This document shows, one piece after another, positions 3,857 to 6,362 of a stretch of DNA of 6,362 bases (positions are counted from its first letter, which is position 1; each line of letters opens with the position of its first letter). The notes under the pieces were generated by a model, which was given only the letters and a program-made list of their open reading frames with translations, was not told the origin of the DNA and searched no databases. The position numbers and the translations under genes are program-made. The DNA is from an uncultured Clostridia bacterium (lineage in GTDB: Bacteria > Bacillota > Clostridia > Christensenellales > Aristaeellaceae): NCBI GenBank assembly GCA_934643535.1, contig CAKUCE010000176.1, positions 1 through 6,362 on the forward strand, written 5' to 3'.

Positions 3857-6362
3857 TTATCCAAGCACAGCTTCACCCATAGCGGTAAGCTCTGCGGTGG
3901 AATAACGGTGGAAGCTGCCGAGCGGGCTTTCCGCGTCCTCGGCCGCATATGCGTCAAACACGATCAACCTGTTGCCGGCAGCATCATAGCCAAGGCCAAA
4001 GGGCACATAAGCCTCCGCTTCAAGAGAATCATCGGTCAGGTCGAGGATAACAGTCACGCGTGACGATGAAAGCGCCACAGCGTTATCGTCCATAAACTGG
4101 CAAACGGTTTCTTCACTATACAGTCCAAGGCCAACAAGCGCCGTTTCCATCTCGACCTCATTAAGTATCTCGCCGGTATAGGAATACTCAATAACGGAAT
4201 CACTCATAACGGCAAACAATCTGCCGTCCGGAGACTGCGCCAGCATACGGACGTCATCCGCGCCGTATACAAAAGGAAGCTTTGCAATGACATGGCCGCC
4301 GTCAACATCGGATATGTGCAGAGAGACAGCCTCCGTCCCGTCGGACTGGGTGGTGCACAGCATATATATCGCCGCGCCGCGCGATACGTCCCAGAGATAG
4401 GCATCCCGTATAAACTGCGTCGGCATTTCACCGTTGTCGTCTGTAGTCAGGAACTTCTTATCTGCGGCGTCAAAGCCCACAAGAATACAGCCATTATCCG
4501 CATCGCCCCTCAGCGCAAAGCAGACGCACTCACTGTCGGCCTTGAGCGAAGCTTGAAAGAAGGAATATCCGTCAGGCACATCATAGCTGCCAAGCTTTTC
4601 TGCGCGTTCTTCGCCCGGTATCCACGAATACAGAAGGATGCTGCCGCCGTCTTCCGCGTCCGCGGCATAGTACACCGCGCCATTATAATAGAACGAATCC
4701 ATGACAGAGATCCCGCTCTCCGCCTGAATAACTTCAGCGGAAACCGACACGCTGCCATCCTGCAAGGAGACGATGTAGTATTCACTTTCTGCGGGCGCAC
4801 CGGCCTCCGCTTCCCAGTCATATTGGTAAGGACTTCTCTTCACATAAAAGCACCTGCCATCCGGTGAAGTTCCAAGAAGCGTGCTTTCATCGTATTCATC
4901 CCCGGCAAACGGAAGCGCAGCATGGCTGCATTCATTTTTACGTGTGTCCGTTATATACAGGACGTCGTCCTTCAAAAGATAAAACCTGCTCTCTGCCCTG
5001 TCCGGCTCATATAAAAACGGGTCATTGCCGGTAACATCCGGTGCAGTGTCAAGCGACATATAGCCTTTGTCATACGCACCTGTTTCATACCGCAAGACTC
5101 TGTCGGTCGTGAGGACATATATGTATCCGCCGGAAAAGCAGACGTCCTTGATATCCTCGCAGAAGAAGTGCGATTGTCCGGGAACACGGGGATCCGAATA
5201 ATCGACAGAGGCGACATTGCCGTTTCTGAGAATAGCTGTTATTCCGTCCTCACGGCAGATGCTTTTAACGATTGGGGAACCGAAGTCGTATTTTCTGAGG
5301 ACTTTGCCGGTGGCGAGTTCTATCGCCTCGCAGTAGTTTCCGGCGATAAAAACTGCGGCGTCCGTGTCAAATTCGCCGTCGCGGTAATATAACGGCTCTA
5401 TGCGGTATTCGTATCCCACGCCGTACTTTGACTCCTCAATGCAATTGACGACCTCATTCTTATCCAAGTCGTACACATAAAGAGCGATCTGATCGGAGTG
5501 ATCGACAGTGCCCGCATCTGTACTCAACATAGTGTCATAGGAGGTGCAGAAAGTGAGATAGCTGCCAATCATATTCATTTCATACACATAGTCCGGAACG
5601 GTGCAAAGGCGCCGGATATCACCCGAGACGAGATCAAGATAAAACAGCCGGCTGACAGGAGCTTCAGGCAGATATATGGGAGAGTCTGAGACTGCAAATA
5701 CCAGCCCGCTGCCGTCAGGTGCGATGGCAAGCAGATCCAGATCATAATTAAAATAATCCAGCGAAATATCCGCATCGCACAAGGCTTTGACCGCGGCGTT
5801 AAGCTCATGCTTTCCCAGCAGGGCGCCGGTCTCAGTGTCGATCAGATTTACATAATAGTTAGTTTCAAACGCATCCGTATATTCTGACGTAATTATCGCG
5901 GCAAAGCTCCCGTCGGCAGAAAGCATGATACCAGAAGCATGTTCATCCGTTAAGGTCGAAAGCTCCCCTGTTTCGTAGTTCCAGCAGAATATGCCGGAAT
6001 ATGTGCTTATCAGCAGACTGCTTTTCCCCGGAATAAGCAGCTCCGGAGAGAAAAACTGCGATGAAATCTCCTCATCAAAACGTACTGCGTCAATTAAGTC
6101 AAAATTTCCGTCTCTTACACAGACACGCTTGTACTCATCCTCAAGGGTGAATATATACTCCCCTTCCGTGTCGCAAAACATTTTATAGACCTTATCCGAC
6201 GCAAAGCTTTTCGTCGCCCTGTATGGCTCTTCATTGCCAGGCGTTACATAGATGTCCAGCGCGCTTCCAAGAACGTATTTTGCGTCCGCCAGCACGGGCC
6301 TGTCCTGCGTCTCGGAAGGCAGGGCGCGCAGCGCCATCTCAATAGCGCCTATAGTGTCCTCC
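3857..6362 (-). CDS. Very large beta-propeller (WD40/YVTN-like) protein, C-terminal part
   Basis: On the minus strand the frame runs from the window edge to TAA at 3859-3857, giving 834 visible residues. It is open upstream of the first ATG (6337), where codons read EDTIGAIE, so the real start lies outside. Residues (counted from ATG 6337) 1-30 form a helical linker with ALRALP, DRP and the pattern A..VLGSALDIY. This closely resembles the element joining an N-terminal effector or STAND NTPase module to the propeller in bacterial TIR/caspase/STAND-WD40 proteins. Residues about 35-800 are a series of roughly 50-60-residue beta-rich units consistent with about 13-14 blades, that is two propellers. 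Marker segments include IFCWNYETGELSTL (116-129), LSADGSFAAIIT (139-150), LIDTETGALLG (165-175), IAPDGSGLVFAVS (205-217), FYLDLVSGDIRRL (232-244), TSPDGRCFYV (490-499) and QSPDGRLFAVMSD (701-713). The tail YSTAELTAMGEAVL (812-825) is a terminal helix. There is no signal peptide in view, so it is presumably cytoplasmic. The propeller call is strong; the function depends on the unseen N-terminus. Confidence 0.8.
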   Translation of the reverse strand, partial: EDTIGAIEMALRALPSETQDRPVLADAKYVLGSALDIYVTPGNEEPYRATKSFASDKVYKMFCDTEGEYIFTLEDEYKRVCVRDGNFDLIDAVRFDEEISSQFFSPELLIPGKSSLLISTYSGIFCWNYETGELSTLTDEHASGIMLSADGSFAAIITSEYTDAFETNYYVNLIDTETGALLGKHELNAAVKALCDADISLDYFNYDLDLLAIAPDGSGLVFAVSDSPIYLPEAPVSRLFYLDLVSGDIRRLCTVPDYVYEMNMIGSYLTFCTSYDTMLSTDAGTVDHSDQIALYVYDLDKNEVVNCIEESKYGVGYEYRIEPLYYRDGEFDTDAAVFIAGNYCEAIELATGKVLRKYDFGSPIVKSICREDGITAILRNGNVASVDYSDPRVPGQSHFFCEDIKDVCFSGGYIYVLTTDRVLRYETGAYDKGYMSLDTAPDVTGNDPFLYEPDRAESRFYLLKDDVLYITDTRKNECSHAALPFAGDEYDESTLLGTSPDGRCFYVKRSPYQYDWEAEAGAPAESEYYIVSLQDGSVSVSAEVIQAESGISVMDSFYYNGAVYYAADAEDGGSILLYSWIPGEERAEKLGSYDVPDGYSFFQASLKADSECVCFALRGDADNGCILVGFDAADKKFLTTDDNGEMPTQFIRDAYLWDVSRGAAIYMLCTTQSDGTEAVSLHISDVDGGHVIAKLPFVYGADDVRMLAQSPDGRLFAVMSDSVIEYSYTGEILNEVEMETALVGLGLYSEETVCQFMDDNAVALSSSRVTVILDLTDDSLEAEAYVPFGLGYDAAGNRLIVFDAYAAEDAESPLGSFHRYSTAELTAMGEAVLG

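Noticed and set aside
4292..4867. Plus-strand frame of 191 codons opposite the propeller gene
   Set aside because: It lies wholly antisense to a strong coding frame, with no ribosome site and no recognisable domain. It is a shadow caused by codon composition.
1..6362. CRISPR array, insertion sequence, phage genes or rRNA
   Set aside because: No regularly spaced repeats, transposase or integrase motifs, or rRNA-like sequence were found on either strand.

Overview
The window looks like chromosomal DNA from a Gram-positive Clostridia bacterium, most likely of the Ruminococcaceae/Oscillospiraceae type. The signs are AGGAG-type ribosome binding sites, two short lipoprotein signal peptides with Cys lipoboxes, moderate GC content, a tRNA with encoded CCA, and domain types common in gut Firmicutes (SGNH acyl-transfer-like protein, PP2C_2-type phosphatase, NPCBM-like module, long beta-propeller protein). 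The genus cannot be fixed from the sequence. No transposase, integrase, CRISPR array or rRNA is visible.

Layout. (1) Positions 2-727, plus strand: the 3' part of an SGNH-hydrolase-like gene that begins outside the window, followed directly by a long hairpin. (2) Positions 789-1078: a self-contained tRNA-Leu(CAA) unit with a near-consensus promoter, an intact type II tRNA and two successive hairpins that look like intrinsic terminators. (3) Positions 1234-1968, plus: a stand-alone PP2C-type Ser/Thr phosphatase. (4) Positions 2092-3766, plus: two lipoprotein genes 40 bp apart, very likely one operon. The first is a 64-residue precursor that places a CxxC...CxxC zinc-ribbon-like peptide outside the membrane. 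The second is a 479-residue protein with tandem TPR-like helical repeats and a C-terminal NPCBM/NEW2-like beta domain. (5) Positions 3857-6362, minus: the C-terminal 834 residues of a very large beta-propeller protein whose frame stays open to the window edge. A strong hairpin lies in the 90-bp gap where this gene and the lipoprotein operon converge.

How the genes may work together. The lipoprotein pair is the only convincing operon. One reading is a cell-surface unit in which the repeat protein offers a protein- or glycan-binding platform and the small Cys-rich lipoprotein is its companion. The large propeller protein carries, just before its first blade, a helical linker (AL.ALP...RP...A...L..AL) like the one that joins an effector or STAND NTPase module to the propeller in bacterial TIR/caspase/STAND-WD40 proteins. 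Its missing N-terminus, outside this window, therefore decides its function. The PP2C phosphatase has no partner kinase in view. A link between phosphatase, lipoproteins and propeller protein is only suggested by proximity.
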